A DNA stretch of 64,000 nt from Aeromicrobium duanguangcaii. GTDB lineage: Bacteria; Actinomycetota; Actinomycetes; Propionibacteriales; Nocardioidaceae. Positions 16,580 through 25,898 of this stretch are shown here, in pieces. The stretch lies in the NCBI RefSeq assembly GCF_024508295.1, contig NZ_CP101990.1, positions 1,364,001 through 1,428,000 of the forward strand. The letters run 5' to 3'. Below the pieces are notes generated by a model that worked only from the letters and a program-made list of their open reading frames with translations, did not search any database and was not told where the DNA came from. Each line of letters begins with the position of its first letter. Positions within the stretch are counted from its first letter, which is position 1. A program made the position numbers and the translations under genes.

Positions 16580-18036
16580 TCGGTCCTCGCGTGCGTCGCG
16601 GACTCGGGCTGGTCGGCAACGTCGTGCTGTGGGTGGCGGCGGTGCTGGGTGCGATCTCGATGGTGCTGGCGCTGGCGACCGTGGTGGCCGGCGTGCAGCC
16701 CCTGATCTTCCGGTCGAGCTCGATGGCGCCCGCCGTCGACGCGGGCGCGCTGGCGCTGGCCAGGTCGGTCGACGCGCAGGACGTGAAGCCCGGCGACATC
16801 GTCTCGGTCGTCAACTCCGACGGTGTCCGGGTGACCCACCGCGTCGTGAAGGTCGACCAGGGCGCGGGCGATCAGGTCAGCTTGACCCTGAAGGGCGACT
16901 CCAACCGCTCACCGGACGAGGAGAAGTACCTCGTCGCGGAGGTCGACCGGGTCTTCTTCGACGTCCCGTACCTGGGCTACGTCGCGAACTGGCTGGCCTC
17001 GCCGTGGGCGATGTTCGCCGCGGGCATCGTCGTGGCACTGCTGCTGGCCAGTCTGTGGAGCCGCCGGTCGGGATCGGGTGGCGCGAGCGCGGGACCCGGT
17101 GCCGGGACCGGCGCCGGGGCCCTCGTCGCCATCGGGCTCGCAGCTGCCTCGCTGGCGCCCGTGCCCCGCACCGAGGCGTACTTCTCCGATCCGGCCACCT
17201 TCGAGGCCGGCACGGTCCAGGCCCACCAGGTCCGCATCTTCGACTGGGACGCCGTGCCGTGCACCACGAACGCCGCCGGCTCGGTCACCCTGCGCTACAA
17301 GATCACCTCGCCGCGGTACGACATGACCTGGTACCGCGGGCCCAAGGGCGGCGCAATCTCGGGCACGCCGTTCCTGACGGTCGTTCCGACCACCTCCACG
17401 ATCGGGGCCGTCGTGGCCACGACCATCACGCGGGCCGCCCTCGCCGGCGGGCAGCCGATCACGGAGGGCACCCACGTGATCTCGGGCCGGTCGAAGCTCA
17501 AGGGCGCGGCCACGAGCGCGTGGCTCTCGGCGTCGGACCGGCAGACCGAGGTGACGGTCGACGCGACGACCGTGCGCTGCGGCGACATCAACCTGCCGCC
17601 CGTGCTGGCGGTCACGGGACCGCTCGACGGCACGACCTATCCGTCGACGGGAGCGATCGACGACGCGATCGAGGCCATCTGCGGCCAGGCCGCGCCCTGC
17701 GGCAAGGTCACCGACCCGAACGGGGTCTACTCGGTCGAGTACCGCCTGCAGCGGGCGAACTGGCTCTCCACCCAGTGCTGGAACCCGCAGACCGACAGCA
17801 TCCTGCCGCCGGGGTTCTACCTCACCGGCTGCGGCACATGGCGTTCGGCCACGACGTCCCCGGTGGTGCCGAACCTCTCGGGGTCGCCGCTGACGTGGCA
17901 GGTCCCGATCGGCTCGGGCGGTCCCGGGACGACGTTCAACCAGGCGGGCGACTACACGCTCTACCTTCGGATCACCGACAACGCCTCGCCGACGCGAGCG
18001 ACGACAGAGCGCACGATTCGCTTCACGGTCCGCTGA
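16576..18036 (+). CDS. Signal peptidase fused to a SipW-type exported domain (cassette B, gene 5)
   Basis: A 486-residue counterpart of the 12408 fusion. The protease half is nearly identical to copy A (SSSMAP serine, VTHRV histidine, KGDSN aspartate) and is the best conserved part of the cassette. The linker is Ala/Gly-rich; the third hydrophobic segment ends [11 protein letters not shown] exactly as in copy A. The exported half keeps [10 protein letters not shown], the [17 protein letters not shown] region, TQCWNP and a [20 protein letters not shown] end. Conservation of this architecture in both copies argues that the fusion is functional. The GTG start is set by GTGA overlap. Confidence 0.85.
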   Translation: MIGPRVRRGLGLVGNVVLWVAAVLGAISMVLALATVVAGVQPLIFRSSSMAPAVDAGALALARSVDAQDVKPGDIVSVVNSDGVRVTHRVVKVDQGAGDQVSLTLKGDSNRSPDEEKYLVAEVDRVFFDVPYLGYVANWLASPWAMFAAGIVVALLLASLWSRRSGSGGASAGPGAGTGAGALVAIGLAAASLAPVPRTEAYFSDPATFEAGTVQAHQVRIFDWDAVPCTTNAAGSVTLRYKITSPRYDMTWYRGPKGGAISGTPFLTVVPTTSTIGAVVATTITRAALAGGQPITEGTHVISGRSKLKGAATSAWLSASDRQTEVTVDATTVRCGDINLPPVLAVTGPLDGTTYPSTGAIDDAIEAICGQAAPCGKVTDPNGVYSVEYRLQRANWLSTQCWNPQTDSILPPGFYLTGCGTWRSATTSPVVPNLSGSPLTWQVPIGSGGPGTTFNQAGDYTLYLRITDNASPTRATTERTIRFTVR

Positions 18037-18058
18037 GGATCGCCATGGTCGTCACGAC

Positions 18059-18064
18059 TACACT
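18059..18064 (+). promoter_or_regulatory. -10 box TACACT of pdxT
   Basis: TACACT lies 6 nt before the pdxT GTG, the same arrangement as pdxS. Since no terminator follows cassette B, some read-through from the island into pdxT is also possible. Confidence 0.55.
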
Positions 18065-18070
18065 CGCCGG

Positions 18071-18673
18071 GTGAACGCTGCTCCCACCGTCGGTGTCTTC
18101 GCCCTCCAGGGCGACGTGCGCGAGCACCTCGCCGCGTTGGACCGTGCCGGCGTCCACACCTTGGCCGTGCGCCGCCCCGAGGAGCTGGCTCGCTGCCACG
18201 CGCTCGTGCTGCCCGGCGGCGAGTCGACGACGATGAGCAAGCTGGCGCGCATCTTCGACCTCTTCGATCCGCTGGCCGAGCGCATCCGCGGTGGCATGCC
18301 GACCTTCGGCACCTGCGCCGGGATGATCATGCTCGCGGAGAAGATCGAGGACGGCATCGTCGGTCAGGAGACCTTCGGCGGCCTCGACATCGTGGTGCGA
18401 CGCAACGCCTTCGGGCGCCAGGTCGACTCCTTCGAGACCGAGCTGGAGTTCACCGGGATGGACGAGCCCGTGCACGCCGTCTTCATCCGCGCCCCGTGGG
18501 TCGAGTCGGCCGGATCGGGCGTCGAGGTCCTCGCGCGCGTACGCGGGGGCGAGGCCGACGGTAGAATCGTCGCGGTTCGGCAACGCAACATCATGGCGAC
18601 GTCGTTCCACCCGGAGATGGCGGGTGACGATCGCGTCCACCGCAACTTCGTCGAGTTCATCGCCCAGTCGTGA
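18071..18673 (+). CDS. pdxT: Pyridoxal 5'-phosphate synthase glutaminase subunit PdxT
   Basis: A class I glutaminase of 200 residues that supplies ammonia to PdxS. It has LPGGESTTM (oxyanion loop, about 49-57), the nucleophile cysteine in GTCAGM (about 79-84), and the His-Glu pair in SFHPE near residue 180. The nearest partner gene pdxS is 8.4 kb upstream across the surface-protein island. GTG start, leaderless pattern. Confidence 0.96.
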   Translation: MNAAPTVGVFALQGDVREHLAALDRAGVHTLAVRRPEELARCHALVLPGGESTTMSKLARIFDLFDPLAERIRGGMPTFGTCAGMIMLAEKIEDGIVGQETFGGLDIVVRRNAFGRQVDSFETELEFTGMDEPVHAVFIRAPWVESAGSGVEVLARVRGGEADGRIVAVRQRNIMATSFHPEMAGDDRVHRNFVEFIAQS

Positions 18674-18717
18674 CTCACCGGTCGTGACGGGGCGCCACCA
18701 GGAAGAAGGAGAACGCC

Positions 18718-19476
18718 ATGTCCGGCCACTCCAAGTGGGCGACCACCAAGCACAAGAAGGCCGCGATCGACGCCAAGCGCGGCAAGCTCTTCGCCAAGCT
18801 CATCAAGAACATCGAGGTGGCGGCGCGGACCGGCGGACCCGACCCCGACGGCAATCCGACCCTGTATGACGCCATCCAGAAGGCGAAGAAGCAGTCGGTC
18901 CCCAACGACAACATCGACCGCGCGGTCAAGCGCGGCGGCGGCGCCGACGGCGGGGGAGTCGACTACACGACGATCATGTACGAGGGCTACGGCCCGAACG
19001 GCGTCGCCTTCCTGATCGAGTGCCTCACCGACAACAAGAACCGGGCCGCCATGGAGGTCCGCACCGCGATGACCCGCAACGGCGGCACGATGGCCGACCC
19101 CGGCTCGGTGTCGTACATGTTCACCCGCAAGGGCATCATCATCGTGCCCGCCGAGCAGGAGGGCGGGCCGACGAACGAGGACGACGTCCTCATGGCCGTG
19201 CTCGACGCGGGTGCGGAAGAGGTCAACGACCACGACGGCAGCTTCGAGGTGCTGTGCGAGCCCGGTGACCTGGTCGCCGTCCGCACCGCCCTGCAGGAGG
19301 CCGGACTGGACTACGACTCGGCCGACGCCTCCTTCGTTCCCAGCGTCAGCGTCGAGGTCGACGCCGAGGGCGCCGCGAAGGTCGTCCGACTCATCGACGC
19401 CCTCGAGGACAGCGACGACGTGCAGAACGTCTACGCCAACTTCGACGCGCCGGACGAGGTCATGGCCGACCTCTGA
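18718..19476 (+). CDS. YebC/PmpR-family protein
   Basis: A 252-residue protein starting [15 protein letters not shown], the invariant YebC N-terminus, and containing [18 protein letters not shown] and [14 protein letters not shown]. Long YebC proteins are described as DNA-binding regulators near ruvC, and relatives act at the ribosome on difficult peptide bonds; which applies here cannot be told. AGAAGGAG precedes the ATG. Position before ruvC is the conserved one. Confidence 0.95.
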   Translation: MSGHSKWATTKHKKAAIDAKRGKLFAKLIKNIEVAARTGGPDPDGNPTLYDAIQKAKKQSVPNDNIDRAVKRGGGADGGGVDYTTIMYEGYGPNGVAFLIECLTDNKNRAAMEVRTAMTRNGGTMADPGSVSYMFTRKGIIIVPAEQEGGPTNEDDVLMAVLDAGAEEVNDHDGSFEVLCEPGDLVAVRTALQEAGLDYDSADASFVPSVSVEVDAEGAAKVVRLIDALEDSDDVQNVYANFDAPDEVMADL

Positions 19477-19500
19477 CCCCGGCTCGGCCATGATGTGGCC

Positions 19501-19896
19501 ATGGATCGTCACGTGCGCACCCCCGACGGCGTCGGGTGGACCGTGCGCGTGGCGCGTCCGGGCCTGCGTGGACGCGACGGCGATCTCGTCGTCGGCGGCG
19601 GCACGGACGACGGCGGCGGGTTCGGCCCGCTGCTCGTCGTCGTCGGGCTGCTGCTGCTCGCCATGCTCAGCCCGGTCCTGGTCAAGAGCGACCGCACGTG
19701 GGTCCTGCTGCTCGTTCCCGTCCTGGTGTTCGCCGGGTGGGTCCTGTTCGCCCGCTACCCGGTCGAGCTGCTCCGCGACGGCTCGCCCGAGCCCCGGTAC
19801 CGCACCCTGGTCGCCGGCCGGGCCGCCGCCCGCCGGGTCGCCGACGAGCTCGCGGACGAGATCTCCCGCACACCGGACACCCAACTCACGGCCTGA
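19501..19896 (+). CDS. Small membrane protein, function unknown
   Basis: A 131-residue protein with a cytoplasmic-type N-terminus ([19 protein letters not shown]), two adjacent hydrophobic segments at about 42-60 and 65-81, and a C-terminal Arg/Ala-rich helix. I do not recognise the family. Codon use is like its neighbours, so it is a real gene. A GTG two codons earlier (19495) is an equally possible start. It sits between yebC and ruvC on the same strand. Confidence 0.7.
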   Translation: MDRHVRTPDGVGWTVRVARPGLRGRDGDLVVGGGTDDGGGFGPLLVVVGLLLLAMLSPVLVKSDRTWVLLLVPVLVFAGWVLFARYPVELLRDGSPEPRYRTLVAGRAAARRVADELADEISRTPDTQLTA

Positions 19897-19960
19897 CCTC
19901 CCATCTCGGGACCGGCGTGGCTTCCGCCGGGCGTCGGGACGAGCGCATAGGGTGTCGAAC

Positions 19961-20491
19961 ATGCGTTCCCTTCGTGTGCTCGGTGTCGACCCCGGCCTGA
20001 CCCGGTGCGGCATCGGTGTCGTCGAGGGCAGCGTGGGCCGTCCGCTCGACCTCGTCGACGTCGGTGTCGTGCGCACCCCCGCCGATCTCGACCTCGCCAA
20101 GCGCCTCCTGCGCCTCGAGCGCGCGCTCGACGAGATCGTCGTCCGGCTGCGGCCCGACGTCGTCGCCGTCGAGCGGGTCTTCAGCCAGCACAACGTCAGC
20201 ACCGTCATGGGCACCGCCCAGGCCAGCGCGATCGCCATGCTGGTGGCCGCACGCCACGGGATCCCGGTCCAGCTGCACACGCCGTCCGAGGTCAAGGCCG
20301 CCGTCACCGGCAGCGGCCGCGCCGACAAGGCCCAGGTGGGCGCCATGGTGGCCCGTCTGTTGCGTCTCGACGCTCCGCCCAAGCCGGCCGATGCCGCCGA
20401 CGCGCTCGCGCTGGCGATCTGCCACCTGTGGCGTGGCGGCGCCCAGAGCCGACTGGCTGCGGCCGTCGCCGCGGCGGGGACCGCCCGATGA
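19961..20491 (+). CDS. ruvC: Crossover junction endodeoxyribonuclease RuvC
   Basis: The Holliday-junction resolvase, 176 residues. The acidic active site is visible: Asp in [11 protein letters not shown], Glu in VAVERVF, and the DAADALALA segment near the C-terminus. The ATG lies 7 nt after TAGGGT (19948-19953), a leaderless-type promoter that starts the ruvCAB operon. The stop overlaps the ruvA ATG (ATGA). Confidence 0.97.
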   Translation: MRSLRVLGVDPGLTRCGIGVVEGSVGRPLDLVDVGVVRTPADLDLAKRLLRLERALDEIVVRLRPDVVAVERVFSQHNVSTVMGTAQASAIAMLVAARHGIPVQLHTPSEVKAAVTGSGRADKAQVGAMVARLLRLDAPPKPADAADALALAICHLWRGGAQSRLAAAVAAAGTAR

Positions 20492-21078
20492 TCGCGCACG
20501 TGCGCGGGACCGTCGCCACCGTCTCGCTCAACGCGGCCGTCCTCGACCTCGGCGGGGTCGGCTACCACGTCATGTGCACGCCCTCCACGATCGCCGACCT
20601 TCGGATCGGCCAGGAGGCCACGCTGTGGACCTCGATGGTCGTGCGCGAGGACTCGATGACGCTCTACGGCTTCGGCGACGCCCAGGAGCGCGACATGTTC
20701 GAGCTCGTCCAGACCGCCAGCGGCGTGGGCCCCAAGGTCGCCCAGGCGATGCTCGCGGTGCTGCCGCCGGATCGGCTGCGCACCGCGATCGCCTCGTCCG
20801 ACCACGCCACCTTGACCAAGGTGCCCGGCATCGGGCGCAAGGGAGCCGAGCGGATCGTCGTCGAGCTCAAGGACCGGGTCGGCGCCGTCGCCTCCAGCAC
20901 GTCCGCGCCGGCCGTCGCCGGCTGGCGCGACCAGGTCCACGAGGCGCTCGTGGGGCTGGGCTGGTCGGCCAAGGACGCCGACGCGGCGATCGACCGGGTG
21001 GCCGACGGTGTCGGCGACGAGCCCGACGTCTCCACGATCCTGCGCGACGCCCTGCGATCGATGGATCGAGGCCGGTGA
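20488..21078 (+). CDS. ruvA: Holliday junction branch-migration protein RuvA
   Basis: A 196-residue junction-binding protein. The OB-fold domain (about 1-62) has MIAHVRGTV and the [15 protein letters not shown] acidic-pin region. The helix-hairpin-helix pair follows with [11 protein letters not shown] and [19 protein letters not shown], and a C-terminal three-helix domain (about 145-196) contacts RuvB. It forms the RuvAB motor with the next gene. ATGA overlap with ruvC and GTGA overlap with ruvB. Confidence 0.97.
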   Translation: MIAHVRGTVATVSLNAAVLDLGGVGYHVMCTPSTIADLRIGQEATLWTSMVVREDSMTLYGFGDAQERDMFELVQTASGVGPKVAQAMLAVLPPDRLRTAIASSDHATLTKVPGIGRKGAERIVVELKDRVGAVASSTSAPAVAGWRDQVHEALVGLGWSAKDADAAIDRVADGVGDEPDVSTILRDALRSMDRGR

Positions 21079-22136
21079 GCATGGACATGGAGGGATCGGA
21101 CTTCGAGTCGATCGTCGCCGAGGCAGCCGGACCGCAGGACAGTGCCTTCGAGCAGGCGCTGCGCCCGCGCACGCTCGACGAGCTGATCGGTCAGGAGCGC
21201 GTGCGCGAGCAGCTGGCCCTGGTGCTCGACGCGGCCGTCGCGCGCGACCGCACGCCCGACCACGTGCTGCTGTCCGGCCCGCCCGGCCTGGGCAAGACCA
21301 CGATCGCGATGATCATCGCCAACCAGCTCTCGGCGCCTCTGCGGCTCACGAGCGGCCCGGCGATCCAGCACGCCGGCGACCTCGCCGCGATCCTCTCGGG
21401 GATCAACGAGGGCGACGTGCTGTTCATCGACGAGATCCACCGCATGTCCCGGCCCGCCGAGGAGCTGCTGTACATGGCGATGGAGGACTTCCGGGTCGAC
21501 GTCGTCGTCGGCAAGGGGCCCGGCGCCACCGCGATCCCGCTGCAGATCCCGCCGTTCACGGTCGTGGGCGCCACGACCCGGGCCGGCCTGCTGCCCGGGC
21601 CGCTGCGCGACCGCTTCGGCTTCACGGCCCAGCTGGACTACTACGAGGCGGCCGACCTCGACCGCATCGTGCGGCGCTCGGCCGATCTTCTCGACCTGCA
21701 GATCAGCGAGGACGCCTCGATCGAGATCGGCTCGCGGTCGCGGGGGACACCCCGAATCGCCAACCGCCTGCTGCGCCGCGTGCGCGACTACGCCGAGGTG
21801 CGCGCCGACGGTGTGGTCGACCACCGGGTCGCGCGCGCCGCGCTCGACCTCTACGAGGTCGACGAGCTGGGCCTGGACCGGCTCGACCGCGCTGTGCTGG
21901 ACGCCCTGTGCCGCAACTTCGGCGGGGGACCGGTGGGCATCACCACCCTGGCCGTCGCGGTCGCCGAGGAGCGCGAGACGGTCGAGGAGCTGGCCGAGCC
22001 GTTCCTGGTCCGGTTGGGCTTCCTCGCGCGCACCCCGCGCGGCCGGGTCGCCACGGCCGCGGCATGGCGCCATCTGGGCCTCACGGCACCGCCCGAGGCG
22101 GGCTCCGGCCAACTGCCGTTCGACGCGGCCGACTAG
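21075..22136 (+). CDS. ruvB: Holliday junction branch-migration ATPase RuvB
   Basis: A 353-residue AAA+ motor that drives branch migration. Walker A is GPPGLGKT (about 68-75), Walker B DEIH, sensor 1 GATTRAG, arginine finger region PLRDRFGF, and a C-terminal winged helix from about 270. The GTG overlapping the ruvA stop was chosen; ATG 21081 is an alternative. Its TAG stop is part of the -10 box of the downstream yajC promoter. Confidence 0.97.
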   Translation: MSMDMEGSDFESIVAEAAGPQDSAFEQALRPRTLDELIGQERVREQLALVLDAAVARDRTPDHVLLSGPPGLGKTTIAMIIANQLSAPLRLTSGPAIQHAGDLAAILSGINEGDVLFIDEIHRMSRPAEELLYMAMEDFRVDVVVGKGPGATAIPLQIPPFTVVGATTRAGLLPGPLRDRFGFTAQLDYYEAADLDRIVRRSADLLDLQISEDASIEIGSRSRGTPRIANRLLRRVRDYAEVRADGVVDHRVARAALDLYEVDELGLDRLDRAVLDALCRNFGGGPVGITTLAVAVAEERETVEELAEPFLVRLGFLARTPRGRVATAAAWRHLGLTAPPEAGSGQLPFDAAD

Positions 22137-22139
22137 AGT
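22134..22139 (+). promoter_or_regulatory. -10 box TAGAGT of yajC, built on the ruvB stop codon
   Basis: The first three bases are the ruvB TAG. The hexamer ends 7 nt before the yajC GTG, with no ribosome-binding site between. Confidence 0.5.
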
Positions 22140-22146
22140 TCATGCG

Positions 22147-22437
22147 GTGACTGCCGCCGACTTCATCCCCTTGGCCCTACTGGCCCTCGTCTTCTTCCTG
22201 CTCATCATCCGCCCCATGCGTGAGCGTCAGAAGCAGTTCACCGCACTGCGGCAGATGCAGGACGCCCTGCAGCCCGGCGTCCGCGTCATGATCAGCAGCG
22301 GGATCCACGGCACCGTCCGCGACCTGGACGACGACACCATCGGCCTCGAGATCGCCCCCGGCGTGGTCATCACCGTCGCGCGCGCTGCAGTCGCCGAGGT
22401 CGAGCAGCCGGCAGAGCCCACGGAGCCGACGGAATGA
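22147..22437 (+). CDS. yajC: Preprotein translocase accessory subunit YajC
   Basis: A 96-residue single-pass membrane protein. The helix at about 5-21 is followed by the family signature FFLLIIRPMRERQKQ and a soluble domain with GVRVMISSGIHGTV. YajC associates with SecDF at the translocon. In most actinobacteria secD and secF come next, but here apt starts inside the yajC stop. The C-terminus is a low-complexity PAEPTEPTE tail. Confidence 0.92.
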   Translation: MTAADFIPLALLALVFFLLIIRPMRERQKQFTALRQMQDALQPGVRVMISSGIHGTVRDLDDDTIGLEIAPGVVITVARAAVAEVEQPAEPTEPTE

Positions 22438-22964
22438 CCGACTTCAAGCAGGTGGCCGATCGCCTGATCCGCGCCATCGAGGACTGGCCCGAGGACGGTG
22501 TCACGTTCCGCGACATCACCCCGCTGCTGGCCCACCCCGAGGGTCTCGCCGCGACGGTGAAGGCCCTCGTGGACGCAGCCCGTGCCCTCGGCCCGATCGA
22601 CGTCGTCGCCGGCGTCGAGGCCCGTGGCTTCCTGCTCGCGCCGCTGATCGCCGAGGCGCTCGGCACCGGCCTCGTGCCGGTCCGCAAGGCCGGCAAGCTG
22701 CCCGCCGCGCGGATCACCGAGGCCTACGCGCTCGAGTACGCCGAGGCCGTCATCGAGATCCACGCCGATGCCGTGACCGAGGGGGCCCGCGTGCTCATCG
22801 TCGACGACGTGCTCGCCACCGGCGGCACCCTGGCAGCCGCGGTCCGCCTGTTCGAGCGTGCGGGGGCCGAGGTCGCCGGCGCGGTCGTCCTGATCGAGCT
22901 GCCCGCCCTGGGAGGCCGCGACGCGCTCGCCGGCGTCCCCCTGACCGCCTTGTTGGAGTACTGA
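22434..22964 (+). CDS. apt: Adenine phosphoribosyltransferase
   Basis: A 176-residue purine salvage enzyme converting adenine and PRPP to AMP. It has the DWPEDGVTFRDITPLL N-terminal motif, the GVEARGF substrate loop, and the PRPP-binding VLIVDDVLATGGT loop (about 121-133). ATGA overlap with yajC couples the two; its TGA shares a base with the ATG of a tiny membrane-protein gene. Confidence 0.95.
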   Translation: MTDFKQVADRLIRAIEDWPEDGVTFRDITPLLAHPEGLAATVKALVDAARALGPIDVVAGVEARGFLLAPLIAEALGTGLVPVRKAGKLPAARITEAYALEYAEAVIEIHADAVTEGARVLIVDDVLATGGTLAAAVRLFERAGAEVAGAVVLIELPALGGRDALAGVPLTALLEY

Positions 22965-23056
22965 TGAGTCAGCGCACCGTCCGGATCGTCGCCATCATCG
23001 CCATCGCCGCGCTCGTGCTGGGCGTGCTCGCGACGGTGATCACCGGCGCCATGTGA
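22964..23056 (+). CDS. 30-residue single-helix membrane peptide
   Basis: A short ORF, MSQRTVRIVAIIAI through ATVITGAM, consisting of a basic N-terminus and one transmembrane helix (about 7-27). It starts on the last base of the apt stop (TGATG) and ends 35 bp before rel. The coupling, clean charge-helix pattern and G/C-ending codons support a real gene. Function unknown. Confidence 0.6.
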   Translation: MSQRTVRIVAIIAIAALVLGVLATVITGAM

Positions 23057-23067
23057 CGTCACCTCCG

Positions 23068-23073
23068 TAGACT
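23068..23073 (+). promoter_or_regulatory. -10 box TAGACT of rel
   Basis: TAGACT would start transcription near 23080, immediately before the AGGAGG ribosome-binding site at 23081-23086, leaving a leader of about a dozen bases. Confidence 0.5.
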
Positions 23074-23091
23074 GGACTGAAGGAGGCACGC

Positions 23092-25428
23092 GTGGCTGAC
23101 CGCACCGAGGGCTCGCCGATCAAGGCGACGACGAAGGCGTCCGAGTCCAGGAACCAGGACTCGGCGCGCACGTCCGCGCGCGTGCGCAGCCGGCTGGCCC
23201 GCATCGGTGGCAAGTCCACGGGCGGCGGGAACCCGGTCCTCGACCCGCTGATCAAGATCTACCGCGACACCCACCCCAAGGGTGACGTCGCGTCGATCCA
23301 GAAGGCCTATGAGGTCGCCGCGGCGATGCACGAGGGCCAGAAGCGCAAGAGCGGCGACCCGTACATCACGCACCCGCTCGCCGTGGCCACGATCCTCGCC
23401 GAGCTCGGCATGACGGCGCCCACCCTGTGCGCCGCGCTGCTGCACGACACGGTCGAGGACACCCCCTACACGATCGAGCAGCTGCGCAAGGACTTCGGCG
23501 ACGAGGTCGTGCACCTGGTCGACGGCGTCACCAAGCTCGACAAGGTCAAGTACGGCGACTCGGCCCAGTCCGAGACCATCCGCAAGATGGTCGTCGCCAT
23601 GGCGCGCGACATCCGCGTCCTGGTGATCAAGCTGGCCGACCGCCTGCACAACATGCGCACCCTGCGCTACCTGCGTCAGGACAAGCAGGAGCGCATCGCG
23701 CGCGAGACGATCGAGATCTTCGCCCCGCTGGCGCACCGGCTGGGCATGAACATGATCAAGTGGGAGCTCGAGGACCTCGCGTTCGCGACGCTGCACCCCA
23801 AGGTCTACGACGAGATCGTCCGGCTCGTCGCCGAGCGCGCGCCGTCGCGCGAGGCGTTCCTCGAGCGCGTCATCCGCGACGTCAACTCCGACCTCGGCCA
23901 CGCCAAGATCAAGGCCCGCGTCACCGGCCGGCCCAAGCACTACTTCTCGATCTACCAGAAGATGCTGGTGCGCGGCCGCGAGTTCTCCGACATCTTCGAC
24001 CTCGTCGGCGTGCGCATCCTCGTCGAGGACGTCGCCGACTGCTACGCCGTGCTGGGTGTCCTGCACGCGCGCTGGAACCCGATCCCGGGCCGTTTCAAGG
24101 ACTACATCAGCGTCCCGAAGTTCAACATGTACCAGTCGCTGCACACGACGGTGATCGGCCCGCAGGGCAAGCCCGTCGAGTTGCAGATCCGCACCTACGC
24201 GATGCACCGCCGCGCCGAGTTCGGTGTCGCGGCGCACTGGAAGTACAAGGCCGAGTCCTTGGCCGCCGTCGGCGGCAAGGCCGGCAAGGACGGCCCCAGC
24301 GGCAGCGAGATGGTGTGGCTGCGCGAACTGGTCGACTGGCAGTCCGAGACCGAGGACTCCACCGACTTCCTGGACTCCCTGCGCTTCGAGATGCAGAACG
24401 CGGGCGTCTACGCGTACACGCCGCGCGGCGACCTGATCCAGCTTCCCGCCGGTGCCACGCCTGTCGACTTCGCCTACGCGGTCCACACCGAGGTCGGGCA
24501 CACGTGCGTCGGCGCCCGCGTCAACGGACGACTCGTCTCACTGGAGTCCGAGCTGCAGAGCGGCGACGTCGTCGAGATCTTCACCTCCAAGTCGCCGACC
24601 GCCGGCCCGAGCCGCGACTGGCTCGAGTTCGTCAAGAGCCCGCGGGCGCGCAACAAGATCCGTCAGTGGTTCACGAAGGAGCGCCGCGAGGAGGCCATCG
24701 ACCACGGCAAGGACCTCATTGCGAAGCAGATGCGCAAGGAGGGCCTCCCGATGCATCGCCTGTTCCGGCAGGCGAACCTCGACACGGTGGCCAAGGAGAT
24801 GGGCTACGCCGACGTCTCGACCCTGTTCGCAGCGGTCGGCGAGAGCAACGTCGGTCCCCAGAACGTCGTCGACCGGGTCATCGACCTGGCCGGCGGCCGC
24901 GAAGGCGCCGAGGAGGAGGCCGCCGAGGCCACGGCGATGCCCGTACGCTCCAGCCGACCGTCCTCGCGGATGCGTGGCGACGCCGGCGTCGAGGTCGTGG
25001 GCGTCTCGGGCGACATGCTGGTCAAGCTGGCGCGCTGCTGCACGCCGGTCCCGGGCGACGACATCCGCGGCTTCGTCACGCGCGGCTCCGGCATCTCGGT
25101 GCACCGCACCGACTGCGCCAACTTCAAGGGCCTGGAGTCGCAGACCGAGCGCGTCGTGGACGTCCGCTGGGTCGCGAACACGAAGACGACGTTCCTGGTC
25201 GCGATGCAGGTCGAGGCGCTCGATCGCCCGCACCTGCTGTCGGACATCACCAAGGTGATCTCGGACCAGCACGTCAACATCTTGTCGGCGACGCTGAGCA
25301 CCGGCCGCGACCGCGTGGCCAAGAGCCGCTTCACGTTCGAGATGGGCGACGCCAAGCACCTGGGATCGGTGCTCAAGGCCGTCAACAACGTGCCGGGCGT
25401 CTTCGACGCCTACCGCGTCACCCAGTAG
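23092..25428 (+). CDS. rel: Bifunctional (p)ppGpp synthetase/hydrolase Rel
   Basis: The stringent-response enzyme, 778 residues. In order: HD hydrolase domain with LLHDTVEDT (HD at 118-119), synthetase domain with [10 protein letters not shown] and [10 protein letters not shown] (the RxKD form typical of bifunctional enzymes), TGS domain starting near [11 protein letters not shown], a helical region, the conserved-cysteine motif [11 protein letters not shown] near 645, and a C-terminal ACT domain. Both active sites appear intact. GTG start with a perfect AGGAGG 5 bp upstream. Confidence 0.96.
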   Translation: MADRTEGSPIKATTKASESRNQDSARTSARVRSRLARIGGKSTGGGNPVLDPLIKIYRDTHPKGDVASIQKAYEVAAAMHEGQKRKSGDPYITHPLAVATILAELGMTAPTLCAALLHDTVEDTPYTIEQLRKDFGDEVVHLVDGVTKLDKVKYGDSAQSETIRKMVVAMARDIRVLVIKLADRLHNMRTLRYLRQDKQERIARETIEIFAPLAHRLGMNMIKWELEDLAFATLHPKVYDEIVRLVAERAPSREAFLERVIRDVNSDLGHAKIKARVTGRPKHYFSIYQKMLVRGREFSDIFDLVGVRILVEDVADCYAVLGVLHARWNPIPGRFKDYISVPKFNMYQSLHTTVIGPQGKPVELQIRTYAMHRRAEFGVAAHWKYKAESLAAVGGKAGKDGPSGSEMVWLRELVDWQSETEDSTDFLDSLRFEMQNAGVYAYTPRGDLIQLPAGATPVDFAYAVHTEVGHTCVGARVNGRLVSLESELQSGDVVEIFTSKSPTAGPSRDWLEFVKSPRARNKIRQWFTKERREEAIDHGKDLIAKQMRKEGLPMHRLFRQANLDTVAKEMGYADVSTLFAAVGESNVGPQNVVDRVIDLAGGREGAEEEAAEATAMPVRSSRPSSRMRGDAGVEVVGVSGDMLVKLARCCTPVPGDDIRGFVTRGSGISVHRTDCANFKGLESQTERVVDVRWVANTKTTFLVAMQVEALDRPHLLSDITKVISDQHVNILSATLSTGRDRVAKSRFTFEMGDAKHLGSVLKAVNNVPGVFDAYRVTQ

Positions 25429-25441
25429 GCAGTTGCAGTTC

Positions 25442-25489
25442 GGTGATCGAGTAGCTCGCGAGCGCAGCGAGCGGCGTATCGAGATCACC
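25442..25489. repeat. REP-like palindrome, left flank of the GIY-YIG gene
   Basis: A 48-bp imperfect palindrome with GGTGATC/GATCACC ends and an inner GCTCGC/GCGAGC stem. It shares GAGCGcAGCGAG and TATCGAGATCA with the element at 25827-25870, which is in opposite orientation. It lies 13 bp after the rel stop and could also act as its terminator. Confidence 0.75.
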
Positions 25490-25535
25490 TGTGGATGAGC
25501 GCGTCCGACGAAGCGCGGTGGATGACGCTGGACAG

Positions 25536-25829
25536 ATGGCACACATGTACATCCTTCGCTGCTCGGACGGGTCCTACTACGTCGGCAGCACGCGCAACCT
25601 CGGGGCGAGACTGCACCAGCATCGGACCGGCGTCGGATCTGCTTACACCAAGCGCCGACTTCCCGTCGAGCTGCTCTGGTCCTACGAGTTCGAGTCAGTC
25701 GTGGACGCGTTCGCGGCCGAGAAGAGAGTCCAAGGGTGGTCACGAGCCAAACGCGAGGCCCTCATGAGGGGTGACTTCGACCTGCTACCCGGCCTGGCGA
25801 AGAAGCGGAACTGGAGCCGAGAGGCGTGA
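25536..25829 (+). CDS. Single-domain GIY-YIG endonuclease-like protein
   Basis: A 97-residue protein that is essentially one GIY-YIG nuclease module. MYIL and YYVGST form the two signature strands (about 4-18), the catalytic Arg follows in GARLHQHR, and Glu lies in AAEKRVQGWSR near residue 71. The C-terminus is basic. There is no DNA-targeting domain. An in-frame GTG at 25491 would add 15 poorly conserved residues, so the ATG was preferred. Its stop codon lies within the right-hand palindrome. Function of free-standing members is unknown; a link to mobility of the flanking repeats is inference. Confidence 0.85.
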   Translation: MAHMYILRCSDGSYYVGSTRNLGARLHQHRTGVGSAYTKRRLPVELLWSYEFESVVDAFAAEKRVQGWSRAKREALMRGDFDLLPGLAKKRNWSREA

Positions 25830-25870
25830 TCTCGATACTCCGTCTCGCTTCGCTCGCCGGCACTCGATCA
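25827..25870. repeat. REP-like palindrome, right flank of the GIY-YIG gene
   Basis: A 44-bp element running TGATC to GATCA with an inner GCGAG/CTCGC-type stem. Read on the minus strand it begins TGATCGAGTG and ends GTATCGAGATCA, matching the left element, so the pair is inverted around the nuclease gene. The first three bases are the TGA stop of that gene. Confidence 0.75.
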
Positions 25871-25898
25871 GCGAACGACTGGCCGCCGGAGGCGGAGG

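Larger units (their letters stand above)
9875..18036 (+). repeat. Tandem duplication of a five-gene surface-protein cassette
   Basis: Genes at 9875-13874 (copy A) and 14101-18036 (copy B) correspond one to one in order, size, overlap type and sequence. The match extends to non-coding DNA: the spacer before the signal peptidase gene reads TGAAcCCATCGACC at 10421 and TGAAtCCATCGACC at 14633, followed in both by GAGGAGG and CGAGCATGACGAC. The 8-bp overlap between genes 3 and 4 and the GTGA junction between 4 and 5 are also kept. Protein divergence is moderate, so the duplication is not recent. Confidence 0.9.

Noticed and set aside
18364..20940. An 858-residue open frame on the minus strand
   Set aside because: It runs antisense through pdxT, yebC, ruvC and ruvA, whose protein families are certain. 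Its translation is Arg/Asp/Val-rich with no domain, a typical artefact of high-GC coding DNA.
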